The notes under the pieces were generated by a model. That model ran no database searches, was not told where the DNA came from, and was given only the letters and a program-made list of their open reading frames with translations. A stretch of 9,658 bases of DNA from Clostridia bacterium. GTDB taxonomy: Bacteria; Bacillota; Clostridia; Oscillospirales; CAG-272. Location: NCBI GenBank assembly GCA_024404435.1, contig JAKSPW010000034.1:1-9658 (forward strand), read 5' to 3'. Positions 1 to 5,908 of the stretch are shown piece by piece (position 1 is the first letter of the stretch; each line of letters opens with the position of its first letter). Both the position numbers and the translations under genes were made by a program.

Positions 1-165
1 AGAACGGCGTCCTGCGTTACGCTCATCAGTCTGAAATAGGGTGCAAAGGTCGAGAGCGTCTTCCACGGCGAGAAAGCCACCTCTTGACCGCGGTCGGCAA
101 AGTATAAGAAGACGAAGATCCCGTCACCCGGAGTCCTTCCGAGAAATGAAGGGAAACAGCTTTCA
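1..165. other. Unassigned left edge, no supportable gene
   Basis: No complete gene is visible here. On the plus strand all three frames are broken by stops (TGA at 31-33, TAG at 37-39, TGA at 82-84, TAA at 105-107). On the minus strand one frame stays open from about 165 to base 1 with fairly host-like codons and a stretch reading GIFVFLYFADRGQEVAFSPW, but it has no ATG, GTG or TTG with a ribosome binding site at a sensible place and matches no family I recognise. It could be the edge of a gene leaving the window on the left, or a chance open frame opposite a promoter region. A TTGACC (84-89) and TATAAG (103-108) pair is only 13 bases apart, too close for a normal sigma-A promoter. Confidence 0.4.
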
Positions 166-179
166 ATGGAGGGAATCGA

Positions 180-305
180 ATGAAGAAAACAACGAAAGAG
201 CCGCGCAGCAAAAGGGTCGTGAGAATCATTTCTCTTGTCCTCGCTTTCCTTATGGTAGCGGGCGCCGCGTACTACGCGATCGTGATGATCGCAGAAGCAT
301 TATAA
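180..305 (+). CDS. Small single-span membrane protein (41 aa), unknown function
   Basis: This short ORF has a basic N-terminus (Lys and Arg at residues 2, 3, 6, 9, 11, 12, 15), then one hydrophobic helix from about residue 16 to 38, and ends in EAL. A GGAGGG at 168-173 sits 6 bases ahead of the ATG, an ideal ribosome binding site, and the TAA is followed within a few bases by a strong terminator hairpin. Those signals, rather than homology, are why I call it. The positive-inside rule predicts a cytoplasmic N-terminus. It could be a membrane miniprotein that modulates a larger membrane partner, but nothing nearby identifies one; the downstream genes are on the other strand. It is easily missed by gene finders with a length cutoff. 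Confidence 0.72.
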   Translation: MKKTTKEPRSKRVVRIISLVLAFLMVAGAAYYAIVMIAEAL

Positions 306-310
306 AAAGA

Positions 311-339
311 AAAACGGCTGAAATTCAGCCGTTTTTTTA
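311..339. terminator. Bidirectional intrinsic terminator
   Basis: A near-perfect inverted repeat, AAAACGGCTGAA (311-322) and TTCAGCCGTTTT (324-335), is followed by a T run on the plus strand (to 338) and by a T-rich run on the minus strand (complement of the A-rich bases 304-314). It lies between two convergent genes, the membrane miniprotein (+) and the acetyltransferase (-), and can stop transcription from both sides. The minus-strand gene's TAA stop (337-339) abuts the stem. Confidence 0.93.
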
Positions 340-765
340 TTTGAGATATTTGATAAACCGCTTCTGCACCTTGTCGCAGCAGTAACCGAGACGGGAGTAA
401 AAGGCGTGTGCGTCCTCGCGCTCGATGCGGGAGTTCAGGCGGATGAAATCCGCGCCGCTTTCTGCCGCGTGTGCCTCGAGAGACTTGACAAGCTCGCGCC
501 CGAAGCCCATTTTCTGCTTTTCGGGCAGAACCGCGAGAGCGATGACGTTATATCCTCTGCCTCCGTAAAGAAGGTCGTACTTCTGTGCTTCGATGAAGCC
601 GCAGACCGTGTCAGTGTCATCGACTGCGGCGGCAAGATAGTATCCGCCGTCCGTCAGCTCTTTTATCATTTCTCTGACTGTCGGAAGCTTTGCTTTGTGT
701 CCGAGAGCTCTCTCACAGATGAGCTTCACCTGCTCCGCGTCGGTCGACGACAGCTTTCTTATCAT
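337..765 (-). CDS. GNAT-family N-acetyltransferase
   Basis: At 142 residues this is a typical single-domain GNAT enzyme, which transfers an acetyl group from acetyl-CoA to an amine. The acetyl-CoA pyrophosphate loop is visible as QKMGFG at residues 84-89, after the beta strand NVIALAVLP, and the C-terminal signature AFYSRLGY lies at about 121-128. The substrate cannot be told from sequence. The start chosen is the ATG at 763-765, which overlaps the TGA of the upstream phosphofructokinase gene (ATGA), implying translational coupling; an upstream in-frame start would lie inside that gene and encode a non-homologous leader. It is the last gene of the operon and ends at the shared terminator. Whether its substrate relates to glycolysis is unknown. 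Confidence 0.9.
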   Translation of the reverse strand: MIRKLSSTDAEQVKLICERALGHKAKLPTVREMIKELTDGGYYLAAAVDDTDTVCGFIEAQKYDLLYGGRGYNVIALAVLPEKQKMGFGRELVKSLEAHAAESGADFIRLNSRIEREDAHAFYSRLGYCCDKVQKRFIKYLK

Positions 766-1997
766 ATTACGAGATGAACGGGCAGACCGTTTTCGTATTT
801 CGTATCGACCTCGCCCTGTATCAGCGGGAGGATGTAGTCGATGCACTTTTCCGTCACGCCGTTGGCTTCATCGTTGATGTAGTCGTCCGGAACGGTCTTG
901 ATCGCATTTGCGATGCCGGCGATCTCTGAGGCGTCGAAGCCGATGGAGTATTCACCCTCGCTTCTCTGTGCCGTGATCATGACTCCGCTCTTGCCCTCAA
1001 GTGCGGACTTCGCGCCGAAGCGTCCCGTCCTGACGGATTCTTCGATGTCCGTGAGGGAAGCGATGTGAGAAGCACATCTCTGACTGATGTTCAGCTCGAC
1101 CGAGCGTACCTTGCAGCCGATCCTTTCCTTGACCATCATCTCGAGCGCCTTGCCCGTGCCTGCGAGATATTTGTGACCGAATACGTCGGCGACACCGCTC
1201 TGCGTGCCCTCACCGACGTATCTGCCGTCGGCAAAGCGAACGCCCTCGGAAACCGCGACGATGACGGCGCATTTCGTTTCAAGCTTCTTTTTGACGTCCT
1301 CGATGAACTTATCGCCGTCGAAGACCTTTTCGGGGAGATATACGAAATCGGGGGCGACGTCCGTGATCCTGCCCGTAACTGCGGCAGATGCAGTCAGCCA
1401 GCCCGCGTCGCGTCCCATGATCTCGATGATCGTGACTGCGGGAAGCTTGTATACCGAGCAGTCGCGGATGATCTCCTGCATCGTTGCGGCGATGTACTTT
1501 GCGGCGGAGCCGAAGCCGGGAGTGTGGTCGGTGCCGACGAGGTCGTTGTCGATCGTCTTCGGTACGCCGACGCATCTCATTTCATAGTCGGACGTTTCGA
1601 GGTACTTCGTGAGCTTTGCCACGGTGTCCATCGAGTCGTTGCCGCCGATGTAGAAGAAATATCTGATGTCGTATTTTTTGAAGATGGCGATGAGTCCGTC
1701 GAAGAACTCTCTGTCCTTTTCGGGATCGGGGAGCTTTTTTCTGCATGAGCCGAGAGCCGCTGCGGGCGTCTGCTTCAGGAGAGCGAGCTTTTCGGCATCA
1801 TCCCCAAAGAATGCGGAAAGGTCGACGAGGTTTTCTTCGAGCAGTCCCTGCATGCCGTTTCTCATTCCGTAAAGCGTACCGATGACTCCGCGTCCCTCGG
1901 TGAGAACTCCCTCGATTACTCCCGCGAGAGTGGCATTGATCGCTGCCGTCGGGCCGCCGGACTGTCCGACGACTGCGTTTCCTTTTAATATATCCAT
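762..1997 (-). CDS. pfp: 6-phosphofructokinase, probably pyrophosphate-dependent
   Basis: This cytoplasmic enzyme phosphorylates fructose 6-phosphate to fructose 1,6-bisphosphate in glycolysis; the PPi-dependent form is reversible. The 411 residues match the PFK fold: GQSGGPT at 11-17 (phosphate donor loop), GGNDS at 118-122, PKTIDND at 146-152 with the catalytic Asp, and MGRDAGW at 194-200 (sugar phosphate binding). ATP enzymes usually have GGDGS and PGTIDND, with Gly at two donor-selecting positions. Here those positions are Asp (GGNDS) and Lys (PKTIDND), the combination that in known families goes with pyrophosphate use. The start is the ATG at 1995-1997, six bases after an AAGGAAG-type ribosome binding site; the frame extends further upstream only across the promoter. 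It shares a transcript with the acetyltransferase. PPi use is inferred from the motifs, not shown. Confidence 0.93.
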   Translation of the reverse strand: MDILKGNAVVGQSGGPTAAINATLAGVIEGVLTEGRGVIGTLYGMRNGMQGLLEENLVDLSAFFGDDAEKLALLKQTPAAALGSCRKKLPDPEKDREFFDGLIAIFKKYDIRYFFYIGGNDSMDTVAKLTKYLETSDYEMRCVGVPKTIDNDLVGTDHTPGFGSAAKYIAATMQEIIRDCSVYKLPAVTIIEIMGRDAGWLTASAAVTGRITDVAPDFVYLPEKVFDGDKFIEDVKKKLETKCAVIVAVSEGVRFADGRYVGEGTQSGVADVFGHKYLAGTGKALEMMVKERIGCKVRSVELNISQRCASHIASLTDIEESVRTGRFGAKSALEGKSGVMITAQRSEGEYSIGFDASEIAGIANAIKTVPDDYINDEANGVTEKCIDYILPLIQGEVDTKYENGLPVHLVI

Positions 1998-2037
1998 AGT
2001 GACTTCCTTTCGTTCTGCACATAATTTACCAAATAAT

Positions 2038-2066
2038 ATTTTACCACAACAGCGTCCTTGTGTCAA
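2038..2066 (-). promoter_or_regulatory. Sigma-A promoter of the pfp-acetyltransferase operon
   Basis: Reading the minus strand, TTGACA (2066-2061) is followed by exactly 17 bases and TAAAAT (2043-2038). Transcription should begin near 2031, leaving a leader of about 35 bases before the pfp ATG. The -35 box begins directly after the terminator of the upstream lipoprotein gene, so the two transcription units are separated cleanly. The boxes indicate a vegetative housekeeping promoter. Confidence 0.88.
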
Positions 2067-2069
2067 TGA

Positions 2070-2097
2070 AAAAACGCTTTGCATGCAAAGCGTTTTT
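2070..2097. terminator. Intrinsic terminator after the lipoprotein gene
   Basis: Bases 2070-2097 form a perfect 28-base palindrome (AAAAACGCTTTGCA and its exact complement), centred on GCATGC. On the minus strand it lies 8 bases after the lipoprotein stop codon and ends in a run of T. The symmetry would also allow termination on the plus strand, but no plus-strand gene leads into it. Confidence 0.93.
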
Positions 2098-2105
2098 GTC
2101 TTTTC

Positions 2106-2633
2106 TTATTCCGGGTCAATGACGAGTATCTTGTCCATCCCGGTATCCTTATGGAAGGTGAATACGATCTCTCTGATGTCTGTTCTTTCGCCCGTTTTCA
2201 GGTCCTCGAGCACCATCGGAATCACCGCGATCCATTCCTGACCGTAGCCGATACCACCGTAGGTGTCGTCCTGCTTCAGTGCATCAAGGACGTTTTTGTC
2301 GATCCTGAACGAATAACGCCCTTCTTCGATACCGAGCTGATCTTCAAGTATCAGTTTGTTGAAGTTCGTTTCGTTCAGCGTGACACGGGCACCGAAGTAA
2401 AGGTACACGCGGCCATCTTTGAGAGTGAGCTTTTCGGGAAAGCTGTCAAAGATCGCATTCATCTCTCGGACCGAATCCGACATCGGCGAGCTTCCGGGAG
2501 CGGATATCGAAGCGGCGGAGGCAGCCTCACGCGTTTCTGCCGTATCTTCCGGTTTTCCGTCGCTGCATGAAGAAAGGAGCAGTACCGTCACGGATAAAAG
2601 AACGGCAAAAATGAGAGCTGCACACTTTTTCAT
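2106..2633 (-). CDS. Lipoprotein of unknown function
   Basis: The 175-residue product begins with a lipoprotein signal: MKK, a hydrophobic core at residues 5-20, and the lipobox LSSC with the lipidated Cys at position 23. It should therefore be anchored to the outer face of the cell membrane. A low-complexity Ser/Ala/Glu-rich linker (about 24-57) follows, then a mixed alpha/beta domain to the end that I do not recognise. The start chosen is the ATG at 2631-2633, which puts Lys-Lys directly before the hydrophobic core; an AAAGGAG lies about 11 bases ahead. An ATG seven codons upstream lacks a ribosome binding site. It has its own promoter and terminator, so it appears monocistronic. Confidence 0.87.
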   Translation of the reverse strand: MKKCAALIFAVLLSVTVLLLSSCSDGKPEDTAETREAASAASISAPGSSPMSDSVREMNAIFDSFPEKLTLKDGRVYLYFGARVTLNETNFNKLILEDQLGIEEGRYSFRIDKNVLDALKQDDTYGGIGYGQEWIAVIPMVLEDLKTGERTDIREIVFTFHKDTGMDKILVIDPE

Positions 2634-2666
2634 TACGGAATCGACTCCTTTCATTGAGATGAATAG

Positions 2667-2695
2667 ATTTTATCACATCGGCGAGCCGATTTGAT
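2667..2695 (-). promoter_or_regulatory. Candidate promoter with palindromic operator, lipoprotein gene
   Basis: On the minus strand an extended -10 box, TGATAAAAT (TAAAAT at 2672-2667), is preceded at 17 bases by a poor -35 (ATCAAA at 2695-2690). The spacer holds ATCGGC-GA-GCCGAT (2677-2690), an interrupted palindrome with perfect arms. A weak -35, a TGn extension and a palindrome between the boxes fit a promoter controlled by a dimeric DNA-binding protein. The regulator is unknown. Confidence 0.5.
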
Positions 2696-2719
2696 TAACA
2701 ATGTATTAAGAATTTTTTG

Positions 2720-2746
2720 AAAAAAACCGAAAATTTCCGCGTCAGT
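2720..2746 (-). terminator. Weak candidate terminator after the FAD gene
   Basis: On the minus strand, just past the FAD gene stop, ACTGA (2746-2742) can pair with TCGGT (2730-2726) in a 5-bp stem containing one G-U pair, followed by a run of seven T (2726-2720). The stem is short and the loop is 11 bases, so termination may be inefficient. Confidence 0.3.
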
Positions 2747-2752
2747 GCCGTT

Positions 2753-4150
2753 TCAGTCGATCGGAGCGAGTACGCGTCCCATCAGAACGCCCATGACGGA
2801 TGCCATCATGAGTCCGCGTGTCCAGCCGCTCGAGTCACCGAGGCAGTGGAGTCCCTTCACGTTCGTGTTGAAGCTCGAGTCCATCTTGATGCGGTTGCTG
2901 TAAAACTTCAGCTCGGGAGAGTAGAGCAGGGTCTCGATCGAGGCAAATCCCGGAACGACGTGGTCGACGGCCTGTATGAAGTTGATGATGTTGACCATCG
3001 CACGGTAAGGCATCGCCGCCGTGATGTCACCGGCAACTGCATCGGGAAGCGTCGGCTTCAGGTTGGATTGCGCGAGCTCCTTAGGCCAAGTCCTTTTTCC
3101 GTCGAGAATGTCTCCGAAGCGCTGAACGAGGATGTGTCCCGAGCCGAGCATGTTCGTCAGCTCTCCGACCTTCTGCGCGTATGCGATCGGCTCGTTGAAG
3201 GGCTCACTGAAATTGTGCGAGCAGAGGATCGCGAGATTCGTGTTGTCGCTCTTCAGCTCTTTATATGAGTGGCCGTTTACGACGGCGAGATCGTTGTCGT
3301 AGTTTTCCTGACTGACGAATCCGCCGGGATTCTGACAGAAGGTGCGGACCTTGTTCTTGAACGGCTTCGGATATCCGATGAGCTTTGACTCGTAGAGCAC
3401 CTTGTTGACCGTCTCGATGATCTCGTTTCTGACCTCGACGCGGACGCCGATGTCGACGGTGCCGGGCTGATGAGCGATACTGTATTCGGAGCAGAGGTTT
3501 TCGAGCCACTCCGCACCGCGTCTGCCGGTTGCGATGACGGTGTTGTCGGCAAAGATCTCTTCGCTCTCATTACCCTTCGAGATCCTGACGCCGAGACAGA
3601 CTCCGTTTTCGAGTATGATGTCGCCGCATTCCCAGCCGAACATCATGTCGACGCCGTTTTCCTGCAGATATTTCTCAATGGCAAGATAGATATCCTGCGC
3701 CTTTTCCGTGCCCATGTGTCTGATCGGGCAGTCAACGAGGCGGAGTCCCGCCTGGATCGCGCGCTTGCGGATCTCTTTGACCTCTTCCGTGTTGCCGAGT
3801 CCCTCAACGTGAGGATCCGCACCGAATTCGAGGTAGATCTTGTCCGCGTAAGCAATGGTCTCGTCGACGACGTCCTCACCGATGAGCTTAGGCAGATCTC
3901 CGCCGACCTCTGAGCTGAGCGACAGCTTGCCGTCCGAGAAGGCACCCGCACCTGAGAATCCCGTCGTGATGTTGCAGTACGGCTTGCAGTTTACGCACTT
4001 TCCCGTAACTGACTTCGGGCAGCGTCTGTTTTCGATAGCCGGACCTTTTTCAACGATAAGGATCTTCTTTTTGCTTCCGCGGCGCAGCATTTCGATCGCG
4101 GTAAAAATTCCCGCAGGCCCAGCGCCGACTATAACGACATCGTATTTCAT
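2753..4150 (-). CDS. FAD-dependent oxidoreductase, COG2509-type, with Cys-rich motif
   Basis: The 465-residue protein begins with a Rossmann dinucleotide-binding fold: GAGPAG at residues 9-14, and Glu34 at the end of the second strand, where it would bind the FAD ribose. It continues with CX7CX2CX3C (Cys44, 52, 55, 59), leading into GFSGAGAFSDGKL, a signature of the uncharacterised COG2509 dehydrogenase family. Near the C-terminus CLGDSSGWTRG is the usual second FAD motif containing the flavin-ribityl Asp. The physiological reaction of the family is not established. The start is the ATG at 4148-4150, eight bases after GGAG; an in-frame TTG five codons upstream would overlap that ribosome binding site and has none of its own. 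There is no signal peptide, so it is probably cytoplasmic. It diverges from spoIIIA and has a strong promoter with a terminator hairpin in its leader. Confidence 0.9.
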   Translation of the reverse strand: MKYDVVIVGAGPAGIFTAIEMLRRGSKKKILIVEKGPAIENRRCPKSVTGKCVNCKPYCNITTGFSGAGAFSDGKLSLSSEVGGDLPKLIGEDVVDETIAYADKIYLEFGADPHVEGLGNTEEVKEIRKRAIQAGLRLVDCPIRHMGTEKAQDIYLAIEKYLQENGVDMMFGWECGDIILENGVCLGVRISKGNESEEIFADNTVIATGRRGAEWLENLCSEYSIAHQPGTVDIGVRVEVRNEIIETVNKVLYESKLIGYPKPFKNKVRTFCQNPGGFVSQENYDNDLAVVNGHSYKELKSDNTNLAILCSHNFSEPFNEPIAYAQKVGELTNMLGSGHILVQRFGDILDGKRTWPKELAQSNLKPTLPDAVAGDITAAMPYRAMVNIINFIQAVDHVVPGFASIETLLYSPELKFYSNRIKMDSSFNTNVKGLHCLGDSSGWTRGLMMASVMGVLMGRVLAPID

Positions 4151-4170
4151 TTTTTTCTTCTCCAATTACT

Positions 4171-4206
4171 CAAAAAAACGGCTTTACGCGGAAACGTCGT
4201 AAAGCC
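4171..4206 (-). terminator. Leader terminator (possible attenuator) upstream of the FAD gene
   Basis: On the minus strand, GGCTTTACG (4206-4198) and CGTAAAGCC (4188-4180) form a perfect 9-bp stem with a 9-base loop. One G and then seven T (4178-4172) follow. This is a textbook intrinsic terminator, but it lies after the FAD gene promoter and about 20 bases before its ATG, so it should end most transcripts at roughly 45 bases unless something prevents it. There is no minus-strand gene upstream for it to serve; the neighbour is spoIIIAA on the other strand. Confidence 0.82.
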
Positions 4207-4223
4207 TCATATCTTTACAATAA

Positions 4224-4253
4224 ATTATATCACAAAAGGGGACGTCTTGTCAA
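4224..4253 (-). promoter_or_regulatory. Strong sigma-A promoter of the FAD gene
   Basis: On the minus strand, consensus TTGACA (4253-4248), an 18-base spacer and consensus TATAAT (4229-4224) are present, with a TGA just ahead of the -10 box giving an extended -10. Both hexamers match perfectly. Transcription should start near 4217, leaving a leader of about 67 bases that contains the terminator hairpin. Confidence 0.9.
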
Positions 4254-4266
4254 GTGCCGCTAAAAG

Positions 4267-4295
4267 TAATATTCTGCCAAAAAGAAAAATATAGA
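4267..4295 (+). promoter_or_regulatory. Candidate sigma-E promoter of the spoIIIA operon
   Basis: TAATATT (4267-4273) matches the sigma-E -35 pattern (KMATATT). After 14 bases, AATATAGA (4288-4295) partly matches the -10 pattern CATACAHT, keeping the ATA core. The spoIIIA operon is under mother-cell sigma-E control in known spore formers, and no sigma-A-like pair is seen in this strand and interval. The match is inferred by eye and the -10 is imperfect. Confidence 0.5.
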
Positions 4296-4331
4296 TTGAG
4301 AGAAAAGAAAAATTCGCAAAGGACGTGAATC

Positions 4332-5222
4332 ATGACAACAGAACAGCAGGCGCTCGGACTATTGCAGCCGAGACTCTCGGCGGCGGTACTGAAAGCTTCG
4401 TCGCTCTGCGGAGGCGAGTTCAATGAAATAAGACTCAGACTGAACGGACCGCTTTGCCTGACGGTTTCGGGAAAAACGGTGAACTGCGGCGTCATCTGCA
4501 CGAGGGAGGACATGGACTCGGTCGTCAGACGGCTGTGCGGGAACTCTCTTTATTCACACGGTGACACGATAAAAGAGGGCTATATCGCGTCGGCTCACGG
4601 CATCAGGGCAGGAATATGCGGACGGGCTGTGACGGACGGAGGCAGCGTGAGCGCCGTGACAGACGTGTCCTCTCTTTGCCTCAGGATACCTCGCCGCGTG
4701 AGAGGAGCCGGAGACGAGGCATACGCCGTGCTTGAAAAAGGCGGCTTTTCGTCGGGGCTCCTCATTTATTCAAGGCCGGGAGTCGGCAAGACGACGCTTC
4801 TCCGCGAGCTTGCGGTCAGACTTGCGGGCGGTGCGAGACCGTTCAGAGTCGCCGTGATTGACACGAGATGCGAGCTTGCGGCCGGACTTGACGGGATGAT
4901 TTCCGCCGACGTTCTCACGGGTTATCCGAGAGGAAAAGGGATAGAGATCGCCGTGAGGACTCTTTCTCCGGAATTCATCATCTGCGACGAGATCGGAACG
5001 CGCGAGGACGCCGAAGCGATACGCGGCGCGGCGGGAAGCGGCGTGCGGTTCGTCGCAAGCGCACACGCCGGCAGTTCACGGGAGTTGTTTCTCTCTCCGA
5101 TCGTCGGAGGACTTGCCGAAACAGGCGTTTTCGGTGCGTATCTCGGTCTTCTCGGGCGAACGAAAAACGGCTACGTTACCGAGCTGACGTTTAAAAAAGA
5201 ACATGCCGCGGCCGCCGTATGA
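4332..5222 (+). CDS. spoIIIAA: Stage III sporulation protein AA, secretion-type ATPase
   Basis: SpoIIIAA is the cytoplasmic ATPase of the SpoIIIA-SpoIIQ complex, in the mother cell at the engulfed forespore membrane, and is related to type II/IV secretion ATPases. At 296 residues it is close to the usual length of about 307. The N-terminal region carries EIRLRLNGPL (32-41), YIASAHGIRAGICG (84-97) and LRIPRRV (117-123), all typical of the family. The P-loop is at 147-155 (SRPGVGKTT) with Lys153; Walker B is FIICDEIG at 215-222. The P-loop begins with Ser instead of the common Gly. An AAAGGA stands 10 bases before the ATG. It is first in the operon and its TGA overlaps the spoIIIAB ATG (ATGA). 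Confidence 0.97.
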   Translation: MTTEQQALGLLQPRLSAAVLKASSLCGGEFNEIRLRLNGPLCLTVSGKTVNCGVICTREDMDSVVRRLCGNSLYSHGDTIKEGYIASAHGIRAGICGRAVTDGGSVSAVTDVSSLCLRIPRRVRGAGDEAYAVLEKGGFSSGLLIYSRPGVGKTTLLRELAVRLAGGARPFRVAVIDTRCELAAGLDGMISADVLTGYPRGKGIEIAVRTLSPEFIICDEIGTREDAEAIRGAAGSGVRFVASAHAGSSRELFLSPIVGGLAETGVFGAYLGLLGRTKNGYVTELTFKKEHAAAAV

Positions 5223-5695
5223 TCAGAATCTGCGGACTTATTCTGCTTCTTTCCGCGTCCGTCGGCGTGAGCTTCACACTTATCGGGCGCGAGGCAAAGC
5301 GGATACGCGAACTCGAGGGTATCTGCGAGCTCATCCGCTATATAAAAAACAACATCGACTCGTTTCTGATGCCGCTTGAGGGGATCTTTTTGTCTTTTCA
5401 CAGCGATGAGCTTGAAAAATGCGGCTTTGAAGCGGAAATGAAGGCTCACGGACTTGCCGCCGCAGCGGGAGCTGATTTTCTGTCCGTCGACGGAAAGGCA
5501 CTCGGGGCACTTTCTGCCTTTGCGGGATCTCTCGGAACCGGATTCAGAGACGACGAGGTTAAAAGATGCGAATATTACCTTGAACTGTTCGGCGCGCTTG
5601 CAGTGTCGGAAAAGGAAAAAGCCGCAAGAAACCGCGATATGTACAGATACCTGCCGCCGCTCGCGGCGCTGTCTCTTATCCTCGTTCTCTTTTGA
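5219..5695 (+). CDS. spoIIIAB: Stage III sporulation protein AB
   Basis: This 158-residue membrane protein has an N-terminal transmembrane helix (about 4-22), a charged and largely helical central part (REAKRIRELEGICELIRYIK, then NNIDSF) and a second hydrophobic segment at the extreme C-terminus (about 142-158, PPLAALSLILVLF). That two-anchor layout and length fit SpoIIIAB, which resembles GspF-type platform proteins of secretion systems. It should act next to the SpoIIIAA ATPase in the mother-cell membrane facing the forespore. The start overlaps the spoIIIAA stop by 4 bases, so translation is probably coupled. Sequence conservation in this family is low, and position in the operon adds much to the call. 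Confidence 0.93.
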   Translation: MIRICGLILLLSASVGVSFTLIGREAKRIRELEGICELIRYIKNNIDSFLMPLEGIFLSFHSDELEKCGFEAEMKAHGLAAAAGADFLSVDGKALGALSAFAGSLGTGFRDDEVKRCEYYLELFGALAVSEKEKAARNRDMYRYLPPLAALSLILVLF

Positions 5696-5713
5696 CGAAA
5701 GGAATGGTAAACA

Positions 5714-5908
5714 TTGGACGTTTCACTTATTATAAAGGTCGCGGGAGTCGGGCTTCTCGTCGCCGTCGGGCATCAGATACTGACAAGAGCGGGCAGAGAG
5801 GAGCAGGCGATGCTTCTCTCTGTCGCGGGGACCGTGATCGTGCTTCTGATGCTCGTCGATAAGATCAGCTCTCTTTTCGGCACGATCAGGACCGCATTCG
5901 GATTATGA
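5714..5908 (+). CDS. spoIIIAC: Stage III sporulation protein AC (TTG start)
   Basis: This 64-residue protein has two membrane helices (about 5-22 and 33-50) and the family's characteristic opening MDVSLIIKVAGVG, read here from a TTG codon at 5714-5716. An AAAGGA (5698-5703) precedes it by 10 bases. An ATG at 5704 is in a different frame and so is not the start. SpoIIIAC is a small membrane subunit of the mother-cell channel, compared by fold prediction with export-gate components of type III secretion. Its stop overlaps the spoIIIAD ATG (ATGA at 5905-5908). Confidence 0.95.
   Translation: MDVSLIIKVAGVGLLVAVGHQILTRAGREEQAMLLSVAGTVIVLLMLVDKISSLFGTIRTAFGL

Noticed and set aside
84..108. TTGACC and TATAAG as a promoter for the miniprotein gene
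   Set aside because: The spacing is 13 bases, well below the roughly 16-19 needed for sigma-A promoters, so I do not annotate it.
1065..1748. Long plus-strand ORF opposite the phosphofructokinase gene
   Set aside because: It lies wholly within pfp, has no ribosome binding site and no recognisable domain. High G/C at third codon positions commonly opens such antisense frames.
2717..3913. Plus-strand ORFs opposite the FAD oxidoreductase (2717-3268 and 3470-3913)
   Set aside because: They are rich in Arg, Asp and Val, typical of antisense readings of GC-rich genes, and the minus-strand gene has clear FAD motifs.
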